The notes beneath the pieces are model-generated. The model made no database searches. It was not told the origin of the DNA and worked only from the letters and a program-made list of their open reading frames with translations. DNA of 64,000 bases from Alphaproteobacteria bacterium (GTDB lineage: Bacteria > Pseudomonadota > Alphaproteobacteria > Rhodobacterales > Rhodobacteraceae), in assembly GCA_030429105.1 (NCBI GenBank), contig JAUIDE010000007.1, positions 1 through 64,000 on the forward strand. The letters run 5' to 3'. Within the stretch, counting starts at the first letter, position 1, and the number at the start of each line of letters is the position of its first letter. A program made the translations under genes and the position numbers. Below are positions 37,268 to 46,400 of this stretch, in pieces.

Positions 37268-37742
37268 TCGCCTCCGCCATCATCTTGCCCGCGGCGCGGG
37301 AGGTCGCGCCGCCGACACCGATCTTCCGCCCCCAGCGCCACCAGAGCCCCGGAGCCCAGGCGAAGGGCTTCGGCGCCCGGAGCGTGATGAGAAAGCCGGT
37401 CGAAGGCTTCAGGAGCACGAAGCCGCGCTCCACCGACTCGATCTCGTCAAGCCGGCAAAGTTCGACATCCGAATCGTCCGTCAGCCGTTCCCCGTCGAAG
37501 CGGAGCCGCGACGCGCCGCTCCTGAGCGTGGCGAGGCCGAGGAACAGAAGCCCGAGCGCGGCGGCGAAGAGGGCGAGCGCGACAAGAGGTTGCCGCGCCA
37601 CGATCGAAACTGACATGGCGAGAAACAATGCGCCCATTGCGCCGAGGCTAAGGATGACGAGCCAGCGCACCGCCGACGGGCGGGCGATCTCGACGATCAT
37701 CCGCTCTTCGTCCCTCGGCCGCCCGTCCTTCCGCCGCGCCAT
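37233..37742 (-). CDS. Small membrane protein with PH-like domain
   Basis: A 169-residue protein with two adjacent hydrophobic segments (about residues 25-70: VRWLVILSLGAMGALFLAM and LVALALFAAALGLLFLGLA). A soluble part follows with LRFDGERLTDD, LCRLDEIESVERGFVLLKPSTGFLITL and a Trp-rich AWAPGLWWRWGRKIGVGG. This layout suits a bacterial PH-like membrane protein of unknown function known from Rhodobacterales. A later start at MIVEIARPS (37700) is also possible. It overlaps the large membrane protein gene tail to tail. Confidence 0.65.
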   Translation of the reverse strand: MARRKDGRPRDEERMIVEIARPSAVRWLVILSLGAMGALFLAMSVSIVARQPLVALALFAAALGLLFLGLATLRSGASRLRFDGERLTDDSDVELCRLDEIESVERGFVLLKPSTGFLITLRAPKPFAWAPGLWWRWGRKIGVGGATSRAAGKMMAEAISLALAQRPGG

Positions 37743-37857
37743 CCAACCCTCCCGCCTTCACCGCGCTCAACAAGCCCGCCCGCGCGCCAATGTCCAGCGC
37801 TGGACAAGCCGGAAGCGGCGACGCATCGTCGCCCGAACCCCGGAGAAGGAGACGACC

Positions 37858-38550
37858 ATGATCGAGGAACCGCCGCTTCTGACCATCAGGCGGCCCGACC
37901 GCCGGCCGACCGACGCGGAGATCGCCGCCTTCCAGGGCGTGCCTTCCAGCTTCGTCGCCGACGCGATGTTCGGCACCGGCGCGATGCTGGGGGTCCGCCC
38001 CTTCGGCGACGGGCGGGACTTTCCCTGCGTCGCGGCCGGCCCCGCGCTGACGGTCGACAACATGCCGGGCGGCATCCTCGCGCTCGTCGCCTGCACGCCC
38101 TTCATCCGCCCGGGCGACATCGTGGTGAACGCTTTCGCAGGCTATCAGGGCGTCGCGGCGGCGGGGGACCGGATCACCGGCATGATGAAGAACGCCGGCG
38201 CGGCGGGCTTCGTGACGGACGGTCCGATGCGGGATCATCCCGGCGTCGTCGCGGTCGGCCTGCCCTGCTGGTGCTCCGGGCTCAACCCGGCCTCGCCCGT
38301 TTCAACCGGGCCGGGGCGCATCGGACTTCCCGTGAAGATCGGCGAGCTCGAGGTCGAGACCGGAGACATGATCGTGGCGGACCGGGACGGCGTCGTCGTC
38401 GTGCCGTTCGAGCGCATCGGGGAGGTTCTGGCGCAGCTCGAACGCGTGCGCGAGCTCGAGGAGGCGCTCGACGCCGAGGTGGCGAAGGGCCTCAAATGGG
38501 GCGCCGCGATCGGCGAACTGCTGGAGAGCGACCGGGTCCGCTACGTCTGA
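37858..38550 (+). CDS. RraA-family protein (HMG aldolase/oxaloacetate decarboxylase-like)
   Basis: A 230-residue protein of the RraA/methyltransferase-4-like family, which includes the RNase E regulator RraA and 4-hydroxy-4-methyl-2-oxoglutarate aldolases. The family core is visible in PSSFVADAMFGTGAMLGV, PGDIVVNAF, the ligand loop DGPMRDHPGV and a terminal DMIVADRDGVVVVPFERIGEVL. The DGPxRD loop supports a metal-dependent aldolase/decarboxylase rather than pure RraA, but neighbours give no pathway. The 115-bp region upstream (37743-37857) is clear of genes. Confidence 0.82.
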   Translation: MIEEPPLLTIRRPDRRPTDAEIAAFQGVPSSFVADAMFGTGAMLGVRPFGDGRDFPCVAAGPALTVDNMPGGILALVACTPFIRPGDIVVNAFAGYQGVAAAGDRITGMMKNAGAAGFVTDGPMRDHPGVVAVGLPCWCSGLNPASPVSTGPGRIGLPVKIGELEVETGDMIVADRDGVVVVPFERIGEVLAQLERVRELEEALDAEVAKGLKWGAAIGELLESDRVRYV

Positions 38551-38556
38551 GGGCGG

Positions 38557-39531
38557 TCAGAGAAAGGGATGCGCGGGGGCGGAGAGCGCCGCCTTGAGCA
38601 TCAGGGCGGCCGCGGCGAAGACGGCGAGGCCGCCCAGCATGGCGACGATCCCCGCCCCCTGAGCCGCCGCCGCGCCGTCGAGCGCGGCGAGGCGGGCAAC
38701 GCCGGACCGTGCGCCGACAGCGGCAAGCGCGAGCGCGGCCACTGCGGCGCCGGCGCCGACGCCCATCGCCAAGGTTGCGAATGCTCCGGCCCACGGGATG
38801 CCGACGCTCCATGCGACGGCGAGAAGGATCAGCGCACCGGAACAGGGACGAAGCCCGACCGCGAGCACGATGCCTAGCGCGGCCCGCCAGTCCCCCGCCG
38901 CCGCGGCCTGTTCCGGGCTCGGGCCGTGCGCATGGCCGCAGCCGCAAGATTCCCCGTGATGGTCATGCGCGTGGGCGTGATCGTGGACATGGGCGGGAGC
39001 GCTCCGCGCCGCGGACCAGATTCGCCAGCCGCGCCAAAGGAGATAGAGGCCGAGCGCGGCGATCCCGGCATAGCTCAGCGGCTCCAGAACCAGCTCCGCC
39101 GTCCGCGTCGCCCAGCGCGCGGTGAGGCCGAGGAGCGCGAGCCCGCCATAGACCATCAGAATCGCCGTCAGCGCCTGGGCGAGGCTGGAGAGAAGGGCGA
39201 GGCCGGCGACGCGCCGCGCCGTCTCACGCGTGGAGAGCGCCCAGGTCGCCAGCACGGCCTTGCCGTGGCCGGGCCCCGCCGCATGGAATACGCCGTAGAC
39301 GAAGCCGAGCCCGATCAGGCCCCAGAGCCCGGCCGGGCTGTCCGCCGCTGCACGCGCCGCGGCCGAGAGGGCCTTGTGCAGCTCGAATTGCTGCGCAGCC
39401 ACCCAGCCCTCCGCCGCGGCGAGCCAGCCGGGCGACGCCCAGAGCAACGCCGCCGCGCCGAGGACGAGAGCGCCGAGCGCGAGGGCCGGCGCGAGGCCCG
39501 CGCGGCGGCGCCCGCTCTCGCTCATCGACAT
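38557..39531 (-). CDS. NicO/RcnA-type nickel-cobalt transporter
   Basis: A 324-residue membrane protein of the NicO family, which exports or transports nickel and cobalt. It has about seven hydrophobic segments, the signature GVFHAAGPGHGKAVLATW and, in the middle, a His-rich cytosolic loop (HVHDHAHAHDHHGESCGCGHAHG) followed by GLRPCSGALILLAVAWS. It overlaps the upstream DUF1007 gene by 10 bp, a common pairing, so the two probably act together. It belongs to a metal-handling stretch with znuA-zur-znuCB. Confidence 0.88.
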   Translation of the reverse strand: MSMSESGRRRAGLAPALALGALVLGAAALLWASPGWLAAAEGWVAAQQFELHKALSAAARAAADSPAGLWGLIGLGFVYGVFHAAGPGHGKAVLATWALSTRETARRVAGLALLSSLAQALTAILMVYGGLALLGLTARWATRTAELVLEPLSYAGIAALGLYLLWRGWRIWSAARSAPAHVHDHAHAHDHHGESCGCGHAHGPSPEQAAAAGDWRAALGIVLAVGLRPCSGALILLAVAWSVGIPWAGAFATLAMGVGAGAAVAALALAAVGARSGVARLAALDGAAAAQGAGIVAMLGGLAVFAAAALMLKAALSAPAHPFL

Positions 39532-40151
39532 GTCAGCACGGCCTCCGTGGCGAAGGTGAAGCCGAAGCTGCGCGCCGCCGTTTCGCTCATGTCCATCCCG
39601 AAGAGCGAGGTGACGGAAAGCTGCGTCTCGTCGGGTTCATAGAGCGCAGCGCAGCCTTCTGGCCCCTCGAAGGTGAAGTGATCGGGCCTGAGCGTCATAG
39701 CGACGAAGAAGGTCGGGTCGTTCAGCGTCAGCGTCGCGTCGAGTTCGGCGAGGGAAAGCGGCGAGGCGGGCCGCGCGGTGAAGCGGATCACGATCCGGTC
39801 CCCGATCATGTCCGCCTCGAAATCCTCGGGCTTCGCCAGCGTCTGCATCGCGCCCGACTGGCGGAGGAAGGTGAACCAGCCCAGCGCCTCCATCCCGTCG
39901 GTATGAACTTCCACGAGCGTCGCCCGGTCCGTCTCGTCCAGCAGCCCGTCCCGGTCGGCGTCAAGCGCGAGGCCGTCCTTCGCGTAAAGGGAGTAATTCT
40001 CGTCGAAGAGCCATTCGACGCGCACGGACTGAACCTCTTCCGCCGCGTTGACGACGACATGCGCGCGCGCGTCGACGAAGACATGCGGATGCGCCGCGGC
40101 AGGCGCAGCCGCGGCGAGAAGGAGAAGCGGGGCGAGGCGAAACGATCTCAT
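39522..40151 (-). CDS. DUF1007 family periplasmic protein
   Basis: A 209-residue exported protein (signal peptide ending APAAA-HPHVFVDARAHVVV). The DUF1007 family begins with this HPHVF(V/I)D motif right after cleavage and is usually encoded beside NicO-type transporters, which suggests a periplasmic metal-binding helper. An EF-hand-like DADRDGLLDETD occurs around residue 64-75. It overlaps the NicO gene by 10 bp and lies 48 bp downstream of znuA in the same direction, so it may be part of the zinc-regulated transcript. Confidence 0.85.
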   Translation of the reverse strand: MRSFRLAPLLLLAAAAPAAAHPHVFVDARAHVVVNAAEEVQSVRVEWLFDENYSLYAKDGLALDADRDGLLDETDRATLVEVHTDGMEALGWFTFLRQSGAMQTLAKPEDFEADMIGDRIVIRFTARPASPLSLAELDATLTLNDPTFFVAMTLRPDHFTFEGPEGCAALYEPDETQLSVTSLFGMDMSETAARSFGFTFATEAVLTCR

Positions 40152-40199
40152 GCGCCGAGCATAGCGGCGCGCGCGCCGCCGCGCCAGCGCCGCCGCGCG

Positions 40200-41228
40200 T
40201 CAGCTCGCGCGGTCGAGACAGCCCGCGAGCGCCGCGCCGACGCCCCGGATCAGGGCCGGGTAGAGCGCAGGGCCGGGCTCGATCTCTGCGCCGAGCGGGT
40301 CGAGAACGGCGACCTCCGCCTCCGTTCCCTCGATCACGAGCGCCGCGAGCTTCGGGTCGAATTGCGGTTCGGCGAAGACGCAGACGACGCCGAGGTCCCG
40401 CACGAGACTGCGTAGCTCGTCGAGCCGCGCCGGGCCCGGCGCAGAGGCGTCCGAAAGGGAGATCGCGCCCGCGGCCTCCACGTCGAACCGCGCCTCGAAA
40501 TGATGGTAGGCGTCATGGAAGACGATGAAGGGCTTGCCGCGCGCGGGCGCGACGGCGGCGGAAACTTCCGTCTCCAGCGCCGCAAGATCGGCGCGGAGCC
40601 GCGCCGCGTTCGCGCGATAGGCGTCGGCGTTCGCGGGGTCCGCCGCGGCGAGCGCCTCGGCCATCGCTTCGGCCATCGCCGCCGCGTTCCGCGGGTCCAG
40701 CCAGACATGCGGGTTGAAGGCGCCGTGGTCATGCCCCTCATGATCATGGCCCCCGTGCGCGTGGTCCGCATGGGCCTTTTCCGCGTGATCATGGCCATGG
40801 TCATGGTCGTGGGCGTGATCGGTCGCCTTTCCCTCCGCTGCATGATCCTCGTCGCCATGGTCGTGCGTCTCGAAGGTCGCGCCCTCACGGAAGGGAAGCT
40901 GGCGGAGGCCCGGCGCACCCATCAGCTCGACCTTGACCGCGTCCGTCGCCAGCGCGTCGAGCGCCGTCTCCAGCCAGGGGGTGAGTCCCTCGCCGACCCA
41001 GAACACGACCTCCGCAGCTTCGAGCCGCGCCGCCTCGGACGGGCGCATGGCGTAGTCGTGCGGGGAGGCGCCGGGCGGCAGGATCAGCTCCGGCGCGCCG
41101 ATCCCCTCCATCACCGTGGCCGCGAGCGAGTGCACCGGCGGTATGTCCGTTGCGACGCGAGGTCCCGCGAAGGTCGGGCCGGCGAAGACCACAGCGAGGG
41201 CAGCGAGGGGGAGAGGATTGACTTTCAT
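40200..41228 (-). CDS. znuA: Zinc ABC transporter periplasmic binding protein
   Basis: Periplasmic zinc-capture protein of the ZnuABC importer, 342 residues with a signal peptide (PLPLAALAVVFAGPTFAG). The cluster-A-1 fold ligands are seen as VHSLAATV, the HDYAMRPSE region, HVWLDPRNA, FHDAYHHFEARF and FAEPQFDPKL. A long His/Asp-rich loop (about residues 118-160, with HDHDHGHDH and HAHGGHDHEGHDHG) is typical of zinc-specific members. ATG 41228 is used rather than an upstream in-frame ATG inside the operator region. The Zur box lies 44 bp upstream. Confidence 0.94.
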   Translation of the reverse strand: MKVNPLPLAALAVVFAGPTFAGPRVATDIPPVHSLAATVMEGIGAPELILPPGASPHDYAMRPSEAARLEAAEVVFWVGEGLTPWLETALDALATDAVKVELMGAPGLRQLPFREGATFETHDHGDEDHAAEGKATDHAHDHDHGHDHAEKAHADHAHGGHDHEGHDHGAFNPHVWLDPRNAAAMAEAMAEALAAADPANADAYRANAARLRADLAALETEVSAAVAPARGKPFIVFHDAYHHFEARFDVEAAGAISLSDASAPGPARLDELRSLVRDLGVVCVFAEPQFDPKLAALVIEGTEAEVAVLDPLGAEIEPGPALYPALIRGVGAALAGCLDRAS

Positions 41229-41271
41229 CGGCGGCGCTCCGAAACGGGGGCAGTGCATGTGATGCTGTTAC

Positions 41272-41288
41272 ATGTTATGATCTAACAT
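41272..41288. promoter_or_regulatory. Zur operator
   Basis: ATGTTATGATCTAACAT is a perfect 6-bp-arm inverted repeat with a 5-base spacer, which fits the TGTTA-N5-TAACA core of known Zur boxes. It sits in the 81-bp divergent gap between znuA and zur-znuCB, 44 bp from the znuA start and 22 bp from the zur start, so one site can repress both directions. Confidence 0.88.
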
Positions 41289-41309
41289 CACAAGCCGGAA
41301 GGAGGCGTC

Positions 41310-41804
41310 TTGGCGGAGCGGGAAGGGGCGAAGGCGATGCGCGCCCACGATCACGGCGCCTGCATCCGGGAGGCTCTGGCCGCCGCTGAAGCCGCCGCCG
41401 CGCGCGCGGGCGTCAACTTCACGCCGGTCCGCCGCCGCGCGCTTGAGATTCTTCTCGAAAGCCATACGGCGCTCGGCGCCTATGACCTCCTGAAGCGGCT
41501 GGAGGCGGACGGATTCGGCGGGCAGCCCCCCGTCGCCTATCGGGCGCTCGACTTTCTGGTGGCGCAGGGCTTCGCGCACCGGATCGAGCGGCTCAACGCC
41601 TTCGTCGCGTGCGTCCGACCGGGCGAGGGGCACGACCCGGCCTTCATGATCTGCCGCAAGTGCCGCGCCGTCGCCGAAACCGCGGGGCCCGCGGCGGAGG
41701 GCGGCGCGCTCGCGGAGGATGCGGAGGCGCTCGGTTTCGAGATCGAGCGGACCGTCGTTGAGGCGGAAGGGCTCTGCCCGAAATGCCGGGAATTGCAGCT
41801 TTGA
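41310..41804 (+). CDS. zur: Fur-family zinc uptake regulator Zur
   Basis: A 164-residue Fur-family repressor that binds the adjacent operator when zinc-loaded. The winged helix is in GVNFTPVRRRALEILLESHTALGAYDLLKRL, and the structural zinc site is formed by Cys115, Cys118 (CRKC) and Cys156, Cys159 (CPKC). The start is taken as TTG 41310 because an AAGGAGG ribosome-binding site lies just before it and homologs have several residues before the conserved HDH; ATG 41337 is the alternative. The gene overlaps znuC by 22 bp, so zur, znuC and znuB form an operon. Confidence 0.9.
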   Translation: MAEREGAKAMRAHDHGACIREALAAAEAAAARAGVNFTPVRRRALEILLESHTALGAYDLLKRLEADGFGGQPPVAYRALDFLVAQGFAHRIERLNAFVACVRPGEGHDPAFMICRKCRAVAETAGPAAEGGALAEDAEALGFEIERTVVEAEGLCPKCRELQL

Positions 41805-42559
41805 GCCTCATCGCGGCGCAGGTGCTCAGCGTCGAGCTTGGTGGCAGGCGGGTGCTGGACCGCGTGAGCCTCGATGTCCGCGAGGGCGAGATCGTGACGA
41901 TCGTGGGGCCGAACGGCTCCGGCAAGTCAACACTTCTCCGCGCCCTTCTCGGCGCCGTCCGCCCCCTCGCCGGCCGCGTGGTGCGGGCGAAGGGGCTCCG
42001 CATCGGCTACGCGCCGCAGCGCCTGCATCTCGACCCGACGCTGCCGCTGACCGTCGGCCGCTTCCTCGCCCTTCCCGGCTTTCGGGCGGACCGAAGAGCC
42101 GCCGCCGCCGCGCTCGAAGAGACCGGGATCGCCGGGCTGGAGCGGATGCAGATGAGCGCCCTTTCCGGCGGGCAGCTCCAGCGCGCCCTCCTCGCCCGCG
42201 CACTCCTCCCGCGGCCGAACCTCCTGATCCTCGACGAGCCGACCCAGGGGCTGGATCAGCCGGGCGCCGCCGAGTTCTACCGGTTAATCGAGGCTGCGCG
42301 GGCGAAGGCGGGGGCTGCGGTGCTGATGGTCAGCCATGACCTTCATGTTGTGATGAGCGCGTCGGACCGGGTCATCTGCCTAAACGGCCATGTCTGCTGT
42401 GAGGGCGCGCCCTCCGCCGTCTCCTCTGCGCCGGAATACCGGGCGCTCTTCGGCGCGGGAACGGGCGGCGCGCTCGCGCTCTACCAGCATGTGCATGATC
42501 ATGCGCATGACCATTCGCACGACCATGCCCATGATCGGCCGGCGGAGCCGGTGAAGTGA
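41783..42559 (+). CDS. znuC: Zinc ABC transporter ATP-binding protein
   Basis: ATPase of the ZnuABC importer, 258 residues. Walker A is GPNGSGKST, the ABC signature is LSGGQLQRALLARAL, Walker B is LLILDEPTQGLD and the switch His is in VSHDLHVVM. The C-terminus ends in a His-Asp-rich tail (HVHDHAHDHSHDHAHD), presumably a cytosolic zinc-binding or sensing element. The start overlaps zur by 22 bp and the end overlaps znuB by 4 bp. Confidence 0.94.
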   Translation: MPGIAALSLIAAQVLSVELGGRRVLDRVSLDVREGEIVTIVGPNGSGKSTLLRALLGAVRPLAGRVVRAKGLRIGYAPQRLHLDPTLPLTVGRFLALPGFRADRRAAAAALEETGIAGLERMQMSALSGGQLQRALLARALLPRPNLLILDEPTQGLDQPGAAEFYRLIEAARAKAGAAVLMVSHDLHVVMSASDRVICLNGHVCCEGAPSAVSSAPEYRALFGAGTGGALALYQHVHDHAHDHSHDHAHDRPAEPVK

Positions 42560-43359
42560 CGCTGGACGATTTCATGCTGCGCGCAGCGCTGGCCGGGCTT
42601 GGCGTCGCGCTCGCCGCCGGCCCGCTCGGCGCGTTCGTTGTCTGGCGCCGGATGGCCTATTTCGGCGATGCTACGGCCCATGCGGCGATTCTCGGAGTCG
42701 CCTTCTCGCTTGCCTTCTCTGTCTCTATCGGGCTCGGCGTTCTCGTGTCGGCGCTGGCGATGGCTTTCGCCGTCTCGGCGCTTTCCGGTCGCGGCCTGGC
42801 CATCGACACGCTGCTCGGCGTCGCGGCGCATGGCGCGCTGGCCGTCGGCGTCGTCGCTCTCTCGCTCGCATCCGGGCGCGCGGTGAATCTCGAAGCCTAT
42901 CTGTTCGGCGAGCTTCTCGCGGTGACGCGCGCCGATCTCCTCGGCATATGGGCGGGCGCCGCCGCCGTGGCTGCGCTGCTGGCATGGCGCTGGTCCCGCC
43001 TCCTGACGGCGACGATCAGCGAGGAACTGGCCTTCGCCGCGGGGGTGGACCCGCGGCGGGAGCGGCTGATCCTGACCCTCGCGCTCGCCATCGTCGTCGC
43101 GGTGGCGATCAAGGTGGTGGGGGCGCTGCTAATTACCGCGATGCTGATCATCCCCGCCGCCGCCGCCCGGCCGCTGGCGCGGGGGCCGGAGCAGATGGCG
43201 CTCGCTGCGGCCATAATCGGCGCCGCCGCAGTCGGCCTCGGCCTTTCCGCCGCCTGGGCTTTCGACACGCCGGCCGGTCCGACCATCGTCGCCGCTGCGG
43301 CGGCCGGGTTCCTCTTCACGACGGCTCTCGCGCCGGCGCTGGGATTGGCGCGGCGCTGA
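42556..43359 (+). CDS. znuB: Zinc ABC transporter permease
   Basis: Integral membrane permease of the ZnuABC importer, 267 residues with about eight hydrophobic segments. The family features WRRMAYFGDATAHAAILGVAFS near the N-terminus and KVVGALLITAMLIIPAAAARPLA in the second half are clear. The start is a GTG in a GTGA overlap with the znuC stop. It ends 72 bp before the convergent beta-helix/RTX gene. Confidence 0.93.
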   Translation: MTLDDFMLRAALAGLGVALAAGPLGAFVVWRRMAYFGDATAHAAILGVAFSLAFSVSIGLGVLVSALAMAFAVSALSGRGLAIDTLLGVAAHGALAVGVVALSLASGRAVNLEAYLFGELLAVTRADLLGIWAGAAAVAALLAWRWSRLLTATISEELAFAAGVDPRRERLILTLALAIVVAVAIKVVGALLITAMLIIPAAAARPLARGPEQMALAAAIIGAAAVGLGLSAAWAFDTPAGPTIVAAAAAGFLFTTALAPALGLARR

Positions 43360-43415
43360 GGGAGCAAAGAGCGGTCGTCCCGCCCGCGGCCACGGCGGGC
43401 GATCCGGTTTCGGAC

Positions 43416-43434
43416 TGAGGCGCCCCGCGCCTCA
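43416..43434. terminator. GC hairpin at the end of the beta-helix/RTX gene
   Basis: TGAGGCGC and GCGCCTCA form an 8-bp stem with a 3-base loop that includes the stop codon of the minus-strand gene. No T-tract follows on either strand, so termination by this hairpin alone is uncertain. Confidence 0.3.
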
Positions 43435-46400
43435 GGCGGTGAAGAGCGAGTCGAACTCGGCCAGCGACTCTTCGTCGAGCATCACCTGGATGGTGGCCTG
43501 CGCGCCGCCGGTTTCGTGCCGGATGAAGATCTCGTCCCCGGGGCCGCGCTCCACGGCGAAAGTCGCGTTGTTCGAGATCTTGACCAGATCTTCCGCGCTG
43601 TCTGCCTCGAACAGGCGCCCGCGGCGCGCGCCGCCTTCGAAGGTCCCGGTCAGGAAGAAGTTGAACTCGATGACGTCGCTTTCCGTGAAATCGACATCGG
43701 CGAGGATGTCGTGGTCGCCGTCCGCGTTCATGTCGCCGCGGATCGCGAACCGGTCTGCGCCGGCGCCGCCGATCAGGGTGTCGGAGCCGAACTGGGGGGC
43801 CAGCGTATCGTTCCCCGCGCCGCCGTCGATCCAGTTGTCGCCATTGACCACGCGCGCGTAGTCGTCGCCATCTCCGAGCAGGACGACATCGTCCTTGTTG
43901 CCGAATACGGACACGAGATCGCGCTCGGAGGTTCCGGTGAACGTGGCGGGCCCCGGGTCGCCATAGGCGAGGCGATACGAAGATGTCCCCTCGAGATCGG
44001 AAAGCGACAGCAGCAGAAGCTCCGCCCCGCCCTCACGCAGCGAAAGCTCAATCCGGTCCGCGCCCCGCGGAGAGACGGCGATTTCGAGCCCGGCCTCGAT
44101 CAGCATCCTGAGGTCGTCGATCGAAGCGATCATCGCCGCCGAGCCGTTAGTGACGCCGGCGGGCGCAGCGAGACCGCTTCCTTCGAAATATCCGGGCGGC
44201 ATGCCTTCGATCACCAGGCTCTCGCCGGCCGCGAAGTCCGGAAGCGAGGCTTCGACGCTGCGGGGGCCCGGAGGCCCCGGCTCGCCCTCGACGAGATCGC
44301 GCAGCAACCCCTCGCCGTAGCCGAACAACTGCAGCGCATAGACCTTTCCGTCCGCGCCGGGGAAGCCGAGCGTGGCGACGCCGGGTTCGAAGGCGATTTC
44401 CGCAAAGCCAAGGGCCACAAGCTCCGCAATGGCCGCGTCGCTTGCCAGGACGAAGCTCGCTCCATCCGACCCGAGGGCAAGCGCCGAGAAGGCAACGCCA
44501 TTCGCCAGCGCGGGGAGCTTCGGATGGAAGATCTCGATCACATCGCCACTTGCGAAATCGAGGTCGGCGATCACATCGGTCTCGTCGGTGAGCGCCGCAT
44601 CGAGCAGCACCCGGTCCGCGCCCCCGGCTCCGATGATGTAGTCGTCGCCTGAGCCGGCGAGCAAGACGTCGTCGCCCGCGCCGCCGAGCAAAGTGTCGCT
44701 CACGGCGGAGCCGAGAAGGAGGTTTCCGGTTCCATCCGCGATCAGGAGTCTGGTCCGGCCCTGCACTTCTTTCGTCGTCATCTCGGCATAGAGCGGCAGA
44801 ACCGTCGAGAAGTCGAAAGCGAGTGAGGCGCCGGACTTTCCGATCTCGGAATCGAGCGGCGCCACGTTCCGGTCGGTGAAGCTCCGCCCGGTTCCGTAGC
44901 CTTCGAGCAGGAGCCGATAATCCGCCACGCCGTCTCGATCGATATCGAATTCGAGCAACACGTCCTCGGGTCGGGACGCGCCGAGCTTGACGAACGTCGT
45001 CGCGAGCAATTCCTCGATGTCCGCGTCGCTGTCGAGCGTGACGTTGGAGCCGCCGCGGGTCGTCAGCATGACGTTGTCGGCGTCGATGCCATTCCGGAAG
45101 AAGCCGATTGGGAACCCCTCCGAGAAGAAGACGGTGTCTCCCTCGCCGAAGTCCAGATCGACGATCACGTCGATATCGCCCGCGCCGCCGCTCAACACGA
45201 AAGAATCGCCGCGAATGCCGCCCTCCATCCGGTCGGAGCCGGACTGGCCGAACAGGACGTCTATCCCGTCCCCGCCATTCAGCGTGTCGTCGCCGGCGCC
45301 CCCGAACAGCCGGGAGCCAAGAGGAACGGCGAAGAGCGCGTCCGCGCCGTCGCCTCCGACCCTGTCGTTCGGACGATTCGGATCGATTTGGGATGCGGCC
45401 TCGATGATCCAGTCGGCGATCGGCGGCGCTTCCCCCGGGATCGCCGCGAGGATCGCCGCAAGGTCCGTGACCGGTTTGTCGACCGCATCCGGAAAGAGAC
45501 GACCGAACCACAACGGATCGTCGGGGTTGAGCGAAATCGTCACATCGGGTTCCGCGACCACGCCGTTGGCCGCGAACTCCGATGGATCGATCCCGTTGAT
45601 CGCCGCCGAGTCCGAAGCTGACCAGGACGCGAACAGGTTTCCGCCGACATTGACGTCGAATGGCGGGCTGTCGCCGTTGTCCATGAGGCGGTTGTCCACC
45701 AGGACCGTGATCCGCGGGACACCGGTGGTCGTGTAGAGTTCCGTCTTGTCCAGCGGCGCGGGGATCAGGATGTTTCCGCGCACAGTAGCGCTCTGAACTT
45801 CGGAAACGGTTATCCCGTGAGGGTGCGCGATGTTGATGATGTTGTCGGTGATGACGATGTTCTTGAAGTTTATTTCTTCAGAGAAGGGCGGCTTGATTGC
45901 GGTGCGCCCGAAGATCGCGTGCGTGTCGCCGCCATTGCCCTGAAGCATCACATTGCGCGAGATCGTCATCCCGTCGATCCCGCGGGATACGTTCAGGGCG
46001 AAGAACTGAATGAAGTCCGGATGGTCCTTGAGGCCTGTGTTGGTGGTCGAGGAAAAGGGCTTGAAGCTGTCGAAGAGGTTGTCCTCGATCCGGATATCCG
46101 AAGCGCCCGCCACGACAAGGCCGTCCCTGCGAATGTCGTGAATATGCGAATTCAGGATGCTGACGCCGTCGGACTCGCGAAATGTCACCCCGCGCTCGAG
46201 ATTCGACACTTCGAGCCCGTCCAGAACCACATCCTCGCTGAAGCGAACCATCACGCCGCGGCCGAACGCGTAGCCTTCGATTATCGCGCCGGCGTTGACG
46301 TCGTTGAAACCGTCCGGCGCGGTGCCTTCGCCGAGCCGGGCGATCCGGCCCTCGATGCTCACGTTGGTGATTTCGACGTCCCGCGCTTGCGACATCTCGA

